A stretch of DNA of 64,000 bases from positions 310,001-374,000 of the forward strand of contig SKCR01032774.1 in assembly GCA_019454045.1 (NCBI GenBank), read 5' to 3'. The first letter of the stretch is position 1; every line of letters begins with the position of its first letter. The notes under the pieces are model-generated. The model was not told the DNA's origin. It saw nothing but the letters and a program-made list of their open reading frames with translations, and did not search any database. This document shows positions 1 through 11,471 of the stretch, piece by piece. The DNA comes from Zanthoxylum bungeanum (Eukaryota > Streptophyta > Magnoliopsida > Sapindales > Rutaceae). Both the position numbers and the translations under genes were made by a program.

Positions 1-1683
1 CCATTTCTACCCTTTCCGCACTGTTCAAATATCATTGTGCCCGAAATTACCACTAACAGAATTAATGTAATTACTCCAAAAAAAATTAGTAAGGGTATTA
101 TCGTCTTTTCCCCTAAAAGTCTTTGGTCAAGTTTTGAATCTTTGACTTTAGGGTTGAATGATAAATTTCCATTCGTTTGTTTTAATTTTTATTTGACCCA
201 AAATCTAGGGGTGCCTTTGATAATTGCCAGCCCCTATATAAAAACTCCATCTTCCTTTCTTAAAAAAAAACGTGCTGCCATTTTATTTTATTTTTTTCCC
301 TTCTCGTGTGCCTGAGTGAGAGAGATATGGCCATAGGTGGTTGTTTTTCCGACGAATGGGCTGGGGGAAGATAGAGTAGGTTGTGAAGAGTATTTTGGTG
401 GTGGTGGTGTCGCCAGAGGTGGCTGTTTTCCGACGAAGGGAGAGCTTGAACATTTCGACGATTTTTGGTTATTTCCAGGGGGGACAGAAGCTCCAATGGG
501 CTCGTGGACACCACTAGGAGACTCAGCTCGACGACGCGCATCTACTGGTGGAAGCGGTATGGAAACACGTCGGCGCGTGGCCTCCATGTGCTAACATGTG
601 TGGTGACGCATGAAGGTCATACGCCGACGTGTCAAGGCAGAATCCGGTGTTTGACGTTTCTGACACGTTGGTTCGACCTTTCATATGGTATGGACCCGAA
701 TTCTAATCTTCGTGTATTTATCTTATTTTTATTACGTGTTTAATTTACCAAATTTGGTTTATTTAAATTATTTTAAGTTTTGAGTTTTAAATTGTTGTTA
801 TTTAAATGATTAATGTTATCGATGATGTATATTTTATTATATAAATAAAATGTATAAATTATAATTATTTCTTAACTCGCATCATCTATATTGTTTTATT
901 GGGTATATATATATATATAATGTACTAATCATGCATGATTTTGGTAAAACCAATTAAAATGAGTACATTAATCCCTACTGAGCACGTGGTTTTGCTCACC
1001 CCTCAATTTAACATTTCAGATTAGACTTTGGAACTTCGGAGCTTGAGGGGCGTTCTGGATTTTGGAGCATCGGAGAGCGAAGAGTGGGTTTGATTCCTCG
1101 AGAGTGTTCGGATTATGTTGAGTAAATTTCTCCATTTCGGCAGTGCTAGTGCATTCTTGGAGGTAATTGTCTTGTATTTGAGATTATCAGATTGTATAGT
1201 TATTTAGGTGATGCATCACATAGTCGGATCATTATTTGAATTTTAATTATTTATTTCATGACATGTGTTCACATTTAAACTGTGAGAAGTTTTGGATATT
1301 TTTCATAATTAATTTTATATTTTCTTTTGTTTTAAAATTACCGGGACATATTTTAAAATTTTACATTTTGGTCCCTTTTGATCAAGTCATGTTTTGACCT
1401 TTTTTTTTCTTTTTCTACTAATTTTTTGACCGTTTAACTGATCTTGTTATAATTTTACTTTATTTATTTACTCTGTTGTGATTGGTCCTGGTTTTGAGTC
1501 GTGAGATTTAATATACGTGTATAACAAGTATAGTGATTATTCAAATGGATTATTTGGTAATGTACTATATGCAAATTCTTGAAGGATTTAAAATACTTGG
1601 AGCATAGAATTTAATATTTTATTTTTAATAAAGCTACAATGATCTTGGTTAAAACAATCATGATGAATGTAGACCATTTGAAT
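1..1683 (+). repeat. Old LTR-like sequence, no intact gene
   Basis: I see no convincing gene here. A TATA-like box (TATATAAAAA, 235-244) is followed by a GC-richer stretch with short overlapping frames on both strands (about 300-740), then by AT-rich DNA. The segment near 990-1060 (GCTCACCCCTCAATTT and following bases) resembles the R/U5 part of chromovirus LTRs as I remember them. No partner LTR, primer-binding site or TSD was found, so this is a guess at a decayed plus-strand LTR cut by the window edge. The copia element at 1689 is inserted in its right part. Confidence 0.35.
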
Positions 1684-1688
1684 ACTTC

Positions 1689-2275
1689 TGTTGGAAGTTC
1701 TTCAAATCTTGAAATATACTTGTTTGGATGGAGGAGGGACATGTCCCTTGGATGGTACCCCATGGGGATATGTCCTCCAATTGTGTGTAAAATGATCTTA
1801 TGCTCCAAGGGGTGCATAGGGGGGTATAACCCATTGGAGGAGGGTTGCACCCCAACCCTAAGGGTGCCTTTGAGGCATCCTTCCATGCTTATAAAAGGAA
1901 GCTTTATGTTCCTTTTTAACACACAAGGAAGAAATCCGAATTTCATCCAAAACTGAGAGTCTCATATTGTTTTCTTGAGTCTGAGAGAATTCCACCATAT
2001 TCCAAGTTCAAGATCTTGTTAAGGCGTGCCCCTTGGACAAGAGGAATCCGGGTTATCCTGGGAGAACATTAGCCACAAATCCGTAGAGCACCGAGACGGG
2101 GCTGATAAGTTCTTAAGGACAGAGATTAATCTCGACTCGGATCACTGCATTAATCATTTTCAGGTTTTATTTACATATCAAGTTCTAGGGTTTTTTCTAG
2201 ATCTATTTTTAGTTTCTGGATTTGATTTGTTTGTTGCATGTTGATTTCTTGTTTAATGACATTATATGCACAACA
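1689..2275 (+). repeat. 5' LTR of the copia element at 1689-9603
   Basis: 587 bp, TG...CA ends, nearly identical to 9017-9603. A TATA-like TTATAAAAG lies near 1890, the likely U3/R promoter. Homology between the copies stops within one base after ACAACA, which fixes the right boundary. Confidence 0.95.
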
Positions 2276-2374
2276 ATCTTAAGAACTTATCTACTAGTGT
2301 TGTTAAATAGTAAATCGCATGGTTGGTTAAGAAAATTTCTAGACAAAATACAGTCTGTGCATGAAAAATACATA

Positions 2375-2625
2375 TGGCGTTTGAACTCCCGACGAACGCG
2401 AATGCAAATATCTGAAAATTCATAAGAACGTTCGAACGCGTCTTCAAATGCAACTCGAACGCAAACTCTCTGGAATAATTTCGTTCGAACGCGTTATCAA
2501 ACGCTAAGCGAACGTGAACTCTCTGGGACACTTCATTCGAACGCGTTATCAAACGTAACACGAACGTACACACAATGGACAGTCTCGTTCGAACGTAGAT
2601 ACGAACGCGACACTAATGAATTGGT
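2375..2625 (+). repeat. Imperfect tandem repeat with TTCGAACGCG core, copia leader
   Basis: Between the 5' LTR and gag there are four to five units of about 50 bp. Each carries (G)TTCGAACGCG or a close variant, followed by a second CGAACG and often the phrase CTCTCTGG. Units differ by substitutions. The array lies in the untranslated leader of the copia element. Its function is unknown. The rest of the leader (2276-2374 and 2626-3172) shows no gene. Confidence 0.7.
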
Positions 2626-3172
2626 CCTGGAATTGTTATAAACTGCAAAGACTTAGATTAATTCAAGTATTAACAATATTAACTTAGTTAATCTTATACT
2701 GAATCACTATAATCTTGGTAGTATAGATTTAAGTTATTATTAGGTTGTTCAATTATCACAAGCATACATTTAGTGATAAAGTTGAAAAATTTATTGTGTG
2801 TTACATACTTGGTTGAGAATTTAAAGTGTAATATTACACAAGTAATTCCATCCAATCTTGTTTGACACATACACATATATATACACATATCGTATATTGT
2901 ATTGTGACATTCAAAAGTGAAATACTGAGTTTGAATTCTAAGAGGTTCTATTGAGAAAGTGGTTAAAGGATATTCTGTCAAAAAGGCGATAAGAGCCTAA
3001 GTGGTCAGGGACTTAAGTGGTTACTCCGGACCCCCCTCGTCCTCTGGGAATATTCCTATATCTACTTTTCATAAGAAATCTTGGTTGAAAATTTAAGGAC
3101 TTGTGTTTATTGGTACTACTGTCCAATATAACAACAAGTGGATACTTGGTATATCACTTGGAATAAGATCAT

Positions 3173-4000
3173 TTGTTGATTGTTGTGCAATCTGTCTTTT
3201 GTAGACTTATTGGCCCCTATTTGGTTTCTCATGGAGAAAACCCGGAGAAGTTTGGTGGGGCAAACTTCAAACAATGGCAGAGCAAAATGATGTTCTACTT
3301 GACAAATCTGCAGTTGGCTAAGTACCTCAAAGATCCATCGGGTCCTGTGGAGGGTGAAACAGAGGCAGCCAAGGAACTGCGAGAAGATACATGGTCGTCT
3401 GACGACTTCCTATGCAAGAACTACCTTTTGGGTGGTCTTGACAATACCATGTACAATGTGTACCAAGGCATGTCTTCTGCGAAGATTCTCTGGGAATCTC
3501 TAAAGAAGAAATACAAAACCAAGGATGCCAGACAAAAGAAATTTATCGTGGGTAGGTTGATGTCTCAGTTGGGTGAACTGCAGTTGATCATTCATGAAAT
3601 ACTGGATGAAGGAATGAAACTCTGTGAGACGTTTCAAGTTGCCACCATAATTGAAAAGTTGTATCCATCATGGAAGGACTTCAGGAGCTATCTGAAACAC
3701 AAAAAGAAGCAGATGAGCCTTGAAGACCTTGGAGTTCGATTGAGAATCGAAGAGGACAACAGGATGTCCGAGAAGGCCAGCTACAAGACTATGGAGTCTA
3801 AGGCCAACATCATTGAGGGTGTAAAGGGTAGCAAGAAAAGAAAGAACAATGGAGATGATTCTTCCCAAGCGAACAAGAAGTTCAAGGGGAAGTGCTACAA
3901 CTGTGAAAAGAGTGGTCATATGACAAAGGACTGCAGAAACATAAGTCTCAGGATAAGGGCAAGAAAAATGAGGCATATGTCGCTGAAGATGAGCAGTTAA
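3173..4000 (+). pseudogene. gag: Copia Gag (capsid/nucleocapsid), frameshifted at its end
   Basis: A 275-codon frame resembles plant Ty1/copia Gag. The N-terminal half matches the capsid region (residues around FKQWQSKM and LCKNYLLGGLDN). It ends in a CCHC zinc knuckle, CYNCEKSGHMTKDC, near residues 241-254, which binds the genomic RNA. Just after the knuckle (near 3940) the frame shifts: the original continuation into the protease region reads on in another frame to about 4245. The true start is unclear; the leader before residue 20 does not look like Gag. Gag would form the cytoplasmic particle in which reverse transcription happens. Confidence 0.85.
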
Positions 4001-4017
4001 CTGATGAGATTTCAGAA

Positions 4018-6900
4018 ATGAACCTCTCAGCAGTGGTAACTGAAGCCAACTTGGTTGGGAATCCGAGAGAATGGTGGGTAGACATTGGGGCTACTCGTCA
4101 TATCTGTGCTGATAGCAAGATGCTTTCCTCGTATCAGAAGGTCGATGGCGGCGATCATCTGACAATGGGAAACTCGTCTGCCTCTAGAGTGGTTGGACAA
4201 GGCACAATGGTTCTGAAGATGATATCTGAAACGAAGCTTACATAGAAGAATGTTTGCATGTTCCAGATATTCGGAAGAACTTGGTCTCGGGTTTGTATTT
4301 GTTTCTGACAAGATTGTATTGACCAAAAAATGATGTCTATGTAAGAAATTGATACCTCGCTGAGGGTCTTTTCAAATACATTGTAATGACTGTCAATCGA
4401 CACAGTGCTAATAATAAAGCTACAACTTCTGCTTATATTATTAAGTCACAAAATGTATGGCATGAGAGGTTAGGACATGTTAATACGATGCATAAATTAA
4501 TTAACATGGACCTTATACCTAAATTTGCATTGATAGCCAACATAAGTGTGAGACATGTGTTGAAGAAAAAATATATAGAACATTATAGAATGAAGTTCTG
4601 AACCCTTGGAACTTGTACACACTGACGTGTGTGACATGAATATTGTGCAAACAAGATGCGGTAAAAAATACTTTGTCACTTTTATCGATGATAGCACAAC
4701 ATTCAGTTATGTGTATTTGCTGAGGAGCTAAAATGAAGCTATTGAGAGCTTTATACACTGAGAACGAAGTTGAAAATTAACTTGGCAAGAAAATCAAAAG
4801 AATCAGGAGCGATAGAGGTGGTGAATATATTTCACCATTCGGTGAATATTGTTCTGTGCACGGAATTATTCATGAAACCACTGCTCATTATTCTCCTCAA
4901 CAAAACGGGATTGCTGAGCGCAAAAACCGAACGTTGAAGGAAATGATGAACGCCATGTTCACAAGTTCTGGTTTACCTCAGAACTTGTGGGGGGAAGCCT
5001 TGCTTTCCGCGAACTACGTTCTGAACAAACTTCCTCACAGGAGATTGGAAAAGACACCATATGAGTTGTGAAAATGTTATCCTACAAATATCTGAAAATA
5101 TGGGGGTGTCTTACCAATTGCCAAGGTAATGGTTCATAAACCTAAGAAGGTTAGAATACGACCCAAAACTGTTGACTGTATATTCATTGGATATGCTCGC
5201 AACAGTAGTGCGTATCGATTCTTGGTACACAATTATGAGATTTCTGACATCAATCTGAAGTGACGATTGAGTCAAGGAATGCAACATTTTTTGAAGAGAT
5301 ATTTCCTTGTAAGGAAAGACAAATAAAAGAGTCTCTCAAAAGATCTATTGATACTGTCAAGGACAGTAATCAGGTTGAGTAAGAGTCAGATCAACATGGA
5401 AATATTGAGGCAAATGAACCTAGACATAGCAAGAGAGCTAGAACTTCTAAGTCATTTGGACCCGATTTTCTGACATACTTGTTAGAAAATGAGCCTCAAA
5501 GCTATAAAGAAGTAAAGTCTTCTCCTGAGGCACCTCTGTGGAAAGAGGCTATTAACAGTGAGATTGATTCAATCCTATAAAACCATACTTGGGAGTTGGT
5601 TGATCTTCCTCCAGGTTGTAAGCCACTGGGCTACAAATGGATATTCAAAAGGAAGATGAAAATGGATGGATCAATAGATAAGTACAAGGCAAGACTTGTC
5701 ATAAAAGGTTATAGACAAAAAATAAGGCTTTGATTACTTTGACACCTATTCACCAGTGACTCGTATCACATCGATAAGAATGCTCATAGCCATATCAGCT
5801 ATATTTGGTCTTGAAATACATCAAATGGATGTAAAGACGGCATTCTTGAATGGTGAATTGGATGAAGAGATTTACATGGAACAACCAGAAATGTTTAATG
5901 TTCCTGGATAAGAACAGAAGGTGTGCAAACTTGTAAAATCCTTGTACGGATTAAAACAAACACCCAAACAATGACATGAGAAAATTGACAAATAGATGTT
6001 GTCAAGTGGGTTTAAAACCAATGAGTGTAATAAGTGTGTGTACACCAAATCAACTCAAAAAGAATATGTCATTGTATGTCTCTATGTAGACGATATGTTG
6101 ATAATTGGTAACAATTATGAGTTGATTCAGTCTACCAATAAAGTGTTATCCAGCAAATTTGATATGAAAGATTTGGGAGTAGCTAACCTAACTCTTCATC
6201 TATCAAAGAATACTAGCTCAAGCGTATCGTAATTAGAGTATTCGAGGATCATCAGAAGTCTGATGTATCTCACGAATTGCAAACGAACTGATATCGCTCA
6301 AGCTGTGAACAGGCTTAGCAGATATACTAGCAATCCAGGACATAACCACTGGAAAGCCATAGTAAGAGTTTTGAGGTATGAGAAACTTCAAAATATTGGC
6401 TACATTACAAGAGATATCCTGCTGTTCTAGAGGGATACAGTGATGCTAACTGGATATCTGATACCGTGGATTCCAAATCTACGAGTGGATTTATTTTCAC
6501 ACTTGGTAATGTAGCTGTGTCATGGAAATCCTCGAGGTAAACATGTATTACCCGGTCTACTATGGAATCAGAGTTCATAGCGTTAGAAAAAACAGCGGAA
6601 GAAGCATAATGGCTTTGAAACTTCCTGGAGGATATTCTTAGTTGGCCCAAACCGGTGCCAGCGATAAGCATACATTGTGACAACCAATCGGCTATTGGGA
6701 GAGCCCAAAATACAATGTATAATGGTAAGTCTCGACACATACGACGGAGACATAATACTATTGGTCAACTCCTCTCAAGTGGCATAATATCGATCGATTA
6801 TGTTGAGTCAAAGGAAACCTAGCGGATCCACTAACTAAAGGTTTACCTCGAGAGCAAGTTGAGAAGTCATCGAGGGGAATGGGCTTGAAGCCTATAAATT
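4018..6900 (+). pseudogene. pol: Copia Pol relic: protease, integrase, RT, RNase H
   Basis: The domains are in copia order but broken by many stops and shifts. Protease: WWVDIGATRHIC near 4072, where the catalytic D-T/S-G is now DIG. Integrase: [13 protein letters not shown] near 4660, then YSPQQNGIAERKNRT near 4890 with the catalytic Glu. Reverse transcriptase: about 5440-6235, with the catalytic YVDD box kept in LYVDDMLIIG near 6080. RNase H: about 6430-6850, with [12 protein letters not shown] and the C-terminal NLADPLTKGLP motif. Not expressible as one protein. The family as a whole makes and inserts cDNA copies of the element. Confidence 0.9.
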
Positions 6901-6948
6901 AAGAATTGTCACTGTGGAAACCCAATCTAGCTGACTGGAGATCCCAAG

Positions 6949-8481
6949 TGTTGGCGACTTGGTCGTATAAATGGATTTTGATGACGTCAACACAAAACAA
7001 GACTTTGACGTGCAAACATGAAGCAATACAAAAAATGTCGAAGCATATGTGGTGAAGAGCTAAAATGAGTTATAAGATGATCAAGAGAACAAAGAAGTAA
7101 GAGCCAAGCAAGATGAAGATCAAAATAATGATTAAGAGCTAAAACTAATTGTAAGTGAGTTTATTCAAATGTTTCAAAGCTCTTAGGAATCATACATTTT
7201 GCGTCACTTGCATTTAAAATGGCTTAGAATGCTAAAAGAATCAATTGCATTTTATTTGCACCAAAATGAACTTCTTGCACAAGTGCATCGGTAAATGATC
7301 TTCCAAAAACTAGAAAACGGTTGAATTAAATATCAAATGATATACCAATAGATATATATGTGTCTCTAGTTTGCTACGGTTCAAACGGATCACAGTTCCG
7401 ATCTATAGAACTTTTGCTAGAGTCATTTTACTACAACATGTTCAGATGTGCGTTTTCTGCATACATGTCACATTAGAAAAATTCCATAAAATTCATCTTA
7501 ATGTTTTTGAAGCTGAAATTTTACATAAGATAGATATATGTGTCTAGTATATGTATAAATTTACGGATCATGATTTGGAATTTTCTAGAGAAAGTTATTG
7601 CCAAAATACCGAGTGCCGTCAATCTTGACTGGTCATCAGAAACCGGCATACCGGTATCTGTAACCGGCATACCGGTTCTAGAGGTGCCAATGGTCATTTT
7701 TTGAGCCGTTAGACCGGAATACCGGTCCCAGAACTTTAAAACGGCTATAAACGGCTAGTTTTGTGCAAAATCTATAAATTCATCATTTTCCTCACTTCTA
7801 ACACATCTCTTGCACATATATTCATCATATAATCATGTCAAAACATTCTTGAGAGTTTATAACCAGCTTCAAATCATTTTACACTCTCTACATTTGAAAA
7901 GCTCATATTTCATCTTCATATTCATTAGTAGTGAGCTTAGAACATTTGGATAACCAACTCACACAATCTTCTTTATCATTGTGAGTATCCAAGTGTATTT
8001 TACACCTTCTTAAACAAAAACACTTGTGCTTGTGAAATCTCATTAGTTTAGGTAGTTGTAAAGGTTTGTGAGTGATCCTACGAACAAAAATCAAAATTTA
8101 AAAGGTTTGGAGTGCACATTTGCGGAAAACTCTTGGTTGCGAGTGAACCACGGAAACTCGATTCTAGTGGAAATCTTCAAGCGAAGCTTGGAGGAGTGGA
8201 CGTAGGCACGTTTGGCCGAACCACTATAAATCTTGGTGTCGTATTCTTTTTCCCTATACTTTTGTTTATAGCAAGTTTATTTATGCTTATATATATTGAA
8301 TAGAAAACTTGCATATAGGCTATTAATTGGAATAGAGAAAATTACCTTAAGTCCCCATTTGGTAATAAGAGCTAAAAATCGGTAAAGATTTATTAATTCC
8401 GCATTTATAGCGATAACCCAATTCACCCCCCCTCTCTTGGGTATAGAGATTGCTTGTCGCTATTGCTTGTAGGTAATTTCA
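6949..8481 (+). mobile_element. Solo LTR nested in the copia element
   Basis: A 1533-bp block starts TGTTGGCG and ends ATTTCA. It is flanked by CCAAG on both sides (6944-6948 and 8482-8486). Removing it joins the copia 3' region cleanly (GATCCCAAG to ATCTAGG). There is only one LTR and no interior, so it is a solo LTR left by recombination. The 3' part contains a run CACCCCCCCTCTC, which I associate with SIRE/Maximus-type copia LTRs; that lineage is inferred from memory. Short open frames inside are not genes. Confidence 0.85.
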
Positions 8482-9005
8482 CCAAGATCTAGGTTCAAAA
8501 TGGACAACTGAAACTTTGTACAATTCAAAACAAACACTGAAGAGTTTTGTACTCTTTCCCATTCCGATAATGACGCAGAGTGCTGTCTGTCAAGGTTAGG
8601 ATAAGTTAAGGCTTTTAATGATCACTATATTAGGAGATGAGTCCTAATGGGGGTAAAGGCAGATTACCTCTTCATAGTAGATCACCTATTTCAAGTAAGA
8701 AATGAGGTCGCTTCCATGGGAACTTTTACAGGCGGGTTACCCTAAAGTGCTTGATGAATTCAGGACCGTTGGTCATGGCCGAAATGAAGACAACCGTAGA
8801 ACGGGAAATGGTCGAAGTAAAGCTGTGTGATGGCAGTTGTCTTGGTTTACACCAACGGCAGAACAGTTCAAGACTATGGGTCACTGGTTTGCCAAGTAAA
8901 TCCGATTGTCATTCACTAGGAAAGGTTTAAGGCCAAGGCTACCTATTTCGATGCAGCTTTAGTTCACGGAAACTCTCTCAAGTGTTTGCATGAATATTTG
9001 AAGAA

Positions 9006-9016
9006 TTGTGGGGGAT
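9006..9016 (+). other. Polypurine tract of the copia element
   Basis: The purine-rich stretch GTGGGGGA directly abuts the TG of the 3' LTR at 9017. This is the usual place and composition of the plus-strand primer. Confidence 0.7.
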
Positions 9017-9603
9017 TGTTGGAAATTCTTCAAATCTTGAAATATACTTGTTTGGATGGAGGAGAGACATGTCCCTTGGATGGTACCCCATGGGGACATG
9101 TCCTCCAATTGTGTGTAAAATGATCTTATGCTCCAAGGGGTGCATAGGGGGGTATAACCATTTGGAGGAGGGTTGCACCCCAACCCTAAGGGTGCCTTTG
9201 AGGCATCATTTCATGCTTATAAAAGGAAGCTTTATGTTCCTTTTTAACACACAAGGAAGAAATCTGAATTTCATCCAAAACTGAGAGTCTCATATTGTTT
9301 TCTTGAGTCTGAGAGAATTCCACCATATTCCAAGTTCAAGATCTTGTTAAGGCGTGCCCCTTGAACAAGAGGAATCCGGGTTATCCTGGGAGAACATTAG
9401 CCACAAATCCGTAGATCACCGAGACGGGGCTGATAAGTTCTTAAGGACATAGATTAATCTCGACTCGGATCACTGCATTAATCATTTTCAGGTTTTATTT
9501 ACATATCAAGTTCTAGGGTTTTTTCTAGATCTATTTTTAGTTTCTGGATTTGATTTATTTGTTGCATGTTGATTTCTTGTTTAATGACACTATATGCACA
9601 ACA
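9017..9603 (+). repeat. 3' LTR of the copia element at 1689-9603
   Basis: 587 bp, TG...CA, matching 1689-2275 with scattered substitutions. It is followed immediately by the target duplication ACTTC. Confidence 0.95.
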
Positions 9604-9666
9604 ACTTCATCAAAGAAAAATGCATTAAGAATCATAATCGAGGTCTGTCATAATAGCATATTATAA

Positions 9667-9847
9667 TAATTTAGGCCCAAGGGGTGTCATTTGGTGACAA
9701 AAAATTTGAGATTTGATTGTCATATTATTGGTTCGAATCCAGGAGATCAATATCTTTAAGAACTTAGGATAGCTGGAAATTTTACATATTTCGCTTAAGC
9801 CTGATTTGGATGTTTTCACGGCGAGATTTTCAACCTTTTCAAAAAAA
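9667..9847 (+). mobile_element. SINE with target-site duplication
   Basis: A 181-bp insertion lies between two copies of ATATTATAA (9658-9666 and 9848-9856). It holds a RNA polymerase III B-box, GGTTCGAATCC (9730-9740), an A-box-like segment about 35-45 bases upstream, and an oligo-A tail (9841-9848) at the 3' end. This is the layout of a tRNA-derived SINE, copied by a LINE reverse transcriptase in trans. It is not a tRNA gene because no cloverleaf stems flank the B-box. Confidence 0.75.
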
Positions 9848-10243
9848 ATATTATAAGAACTTAAAAAACAATTTCATTAGACGACTTTTTAAATTGTTAC
9901 TGTTATGTGAATTAACACAACCTTATGTTATGTAGTATATTCACATTTTTAATGAAATGGTAGCAACATAAATTTTATATTTTACGTAATTTGATAAATA
10001 AAAATTGACTGGTTGCATTGAGAAAAGTTTATGGATCGAGTAATTTTCTAAAAATTCAACTTTGAACTAAAAAGAATTCCGTTGAATATCTTGTTGCCTT
10101 ACAAATGGATATCAATTTCAAATCGCTCAGAAACAAAACAGTAACAAAACGAATCGTTTATTCTTACATAACACATGGAATGGAATTCATGAATGTCCGT
10201 CTCAAATGAAAATTTTGGTGATAAGCAGCGAAGACACTATCAT

Positions 10244-11295
10244 TTAGAGAGCTGCACTTCCAGTCCTAGTGGCACGTCCAAACCGCTCTCTTCTAAGATT
10301 ACGGCGACGTTTATTGTAAACCATCCCGCAACATCCTATCACCGAGACACCCGCCAACACTCCTATCACTGTTCCAGCCTTCTGCCCACCACTCATGCCG
10401 CCCCCTTTATTCGTCGGAGAAGGAGCATTGCCTGGCGGGGGACTTGGAGGACTAATGGCAGGAGGTGCTGGCGTTTCAGGTGCAGGAGGTGCTGGCGTTT
10501 CTGGGGCTGGAGGTGCTGGAGTTCCAGGGGCTGGAGGTGCTGGCGTTCCAGGGGCTGGAGGTGCCGGGGTTCCTGGGGCAGGAGGTGCGGGGTTCCTGGC
10601 GATGGAGGTGCGGGCGTTCCTGGGGCAGGAGGTGCTGGGGTTCCTGGGGCAGGAGGTGCGGGCGTTCCAGGGGCAGGAGGTGCTGGGGTTCCTGGCGCCG
10701 GAGGTGCGGGCGTTCCAGGGGCAGGAGGTGCTGGGGTTCCTGGCGCCGGAGGTGCTGGCGTTCCTGGGGGTGCTGGGGTTCCAGGGGCAGGAGGTGCTGG
10801 CGTTCCAGGGGCAGGAGGTGCGGGCGTTCCAGGGGCCGGAGGTGCTGGGGTTCCTGGGGCCGGAGGTGCTGGCGTTTCAGGGGCAGGAGGTGCGGGCGTT
10901 CCAGGGGCCGGAGGTGCTGGGGTTCCTGGGGCCGGAGGTGCGGGCGTTCCAGGGGCCGGAGGTGCGGGCGTTCCTGGGGCCGGAGGTGCGGGCGTTCCTG
11001 GGGCAGGAGGTGCTGGAATTTCAGGGGCAGGAGGAGCTGGGGTTCCAGGCGCTGGAGGTGCGGGTGTTCCTGGAGCTGGAGGTGATGGCGTTCCGGGAGC
11101 AGGAGGTGCTGGGGTTCCAGGGGCTGGCGGTGCTGGGGTTCCAGGGGCTGGCGGTGCTGGGGTTCCTGGAGCTGGAGGAGCTGGCGTTCCAGGAGCAGGA
11201 GGAGAAGGAACCTGTGGAGCGGGAGGTTGTGTTGAACCTAAAGAAAACAGAAGAAATATGACAACAAAGAAGCAATGTTTAGAGTGTTTTGCCAT
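10244..11295 (-). CDS. Proline-rich, extensin-like type I membrane protein (one-base frameshift)
   Basis: The start is the ATG at 11295, because it opens a typical signal peptide (MAKHSKHCFFVVIFLLFSLG). A long ectodomain of about 31 copies of the octapeptide APGTPAPP follows, with rare P-to-E or P-to-S changes and one shortened unit near 10765. One 24-bp unit (about 10584-10606) has only 23 bases, near 10588-10591, which shifts the frame. With that base counted, the span is 1053 bp, or 350 residues. The downstream frame then ends in a Ser/Pro/Gly linker, one membrane helix (GTVIGVLAGVSVIGCCGMVY) and a basic tail rich in Arg, stopping at 10244-10246. Expected role: hydroxyproline-rich protein of the plasma membrane/cell wall interface; the exact role is unknown. 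A TATA box lies 92 bases upstream. The missing base may be a sequencing error or a real loss of the anchor. Confidence 0.75.
10461..11215 (-). repeat. 24-bp coding minisatellite of the proline-rich gene
   Basis: About 31 head-to-tail 24-bp units (GGTGCTGGGGTTCCTGGGGC core on the plus strand) encode APGTPAPP on the minus strand. Variants alternate (GGGGCA, GGGGCC, GGCGCC), suggesting local duplication and conversion. One unit lost 9 bases near 10765 and one lost 1 base near 10590. The opposite strand is open in all three frames over most of the array because of its composition; those frames are not genes. Confidence 0.95.
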
Positions 11296-11386
11296 TAGAA
11301 CTGAGAATGTAAAGTTGATCAGTTCAATGCTAGACAAGGGTTTGATTGAGACTACTAGAGAAAAAAAAAAAGGACACATTGAAGAG

Positions 11387-11393
11387 TTTTATA
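11387..11393 (-). promoter_or_regulatory. TATA box of the proline-rich gene
   Basis: TATAAAA on the minus strand lies 92 bases before the ATG at 11295. That would give a short 5' leader of roughly 60 bases. Confidence 0.5.
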
Positions 11394-11471
11394 GTGAAAG
11401 TTTAGGCGAAAGAAACTAGGAAAAATTTGACGTAACAAATAGAAACATCGAAGAAGATAATCAAAGATTAA

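Larger units (their letters stand above)
1689..9603 (+). mobile_element. Complete but decayed Ty1/copia LTR retrotransposon
   Basis: Two 587-bp direct repeats (1689-2275 and 9017-9603) both start TGTTGGAA and end ACAACA. They are flanked by a perfect 5-bp duplication ACTTC (1684-1688 and 9604-9608). Order inside is gag, protease, integrase, reverse transcriptase, RNase H, which is the copia order. Coding regions carry many stops and frameshifts. A 1533-bp solo LTR is inserted at 6949-8481; without it and its extra 5-bp duplication the element is about 6.4 kb. A polypurine tract precedes the 3' LTR. No clear initiator-Met primer site follows the 5' LTR. The two LTRs differ at only a few per cent of positions by eye, while the coding part looks older. 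Confidence 0.95.

Noticed and set aside
300..743. Overlapping 80-100 codon frames near the window start
   Set aside because: Frames open on both strands over the same GC-richer stretch, no recognisable domain, and LTR-like context with a TATA box upstream.
1639..1956. Frames of about 105 codons, repeated at 9006-9284
   Set aside because: They lie in the two LTRs of the copia element and differ by LTR mutations only.
9730..9740. GGTTCGAATCC as part of a tRNA gene
   Set aside because: No acceptor, D or anticodon stems could be drawn around it. TSDs and an A tail indicate a SINE. The same applies to the B-boxes in the aquaporin introns.
10193..11419. Long plus-strand frames rich in Gly, Ala, Val and Pro across the repeat array
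   Set aside because: They are the antisense of the 24-bp coding repeat. They lack a signal or domain, and the minus strand has signal peptide, membrane helix and TATA box.
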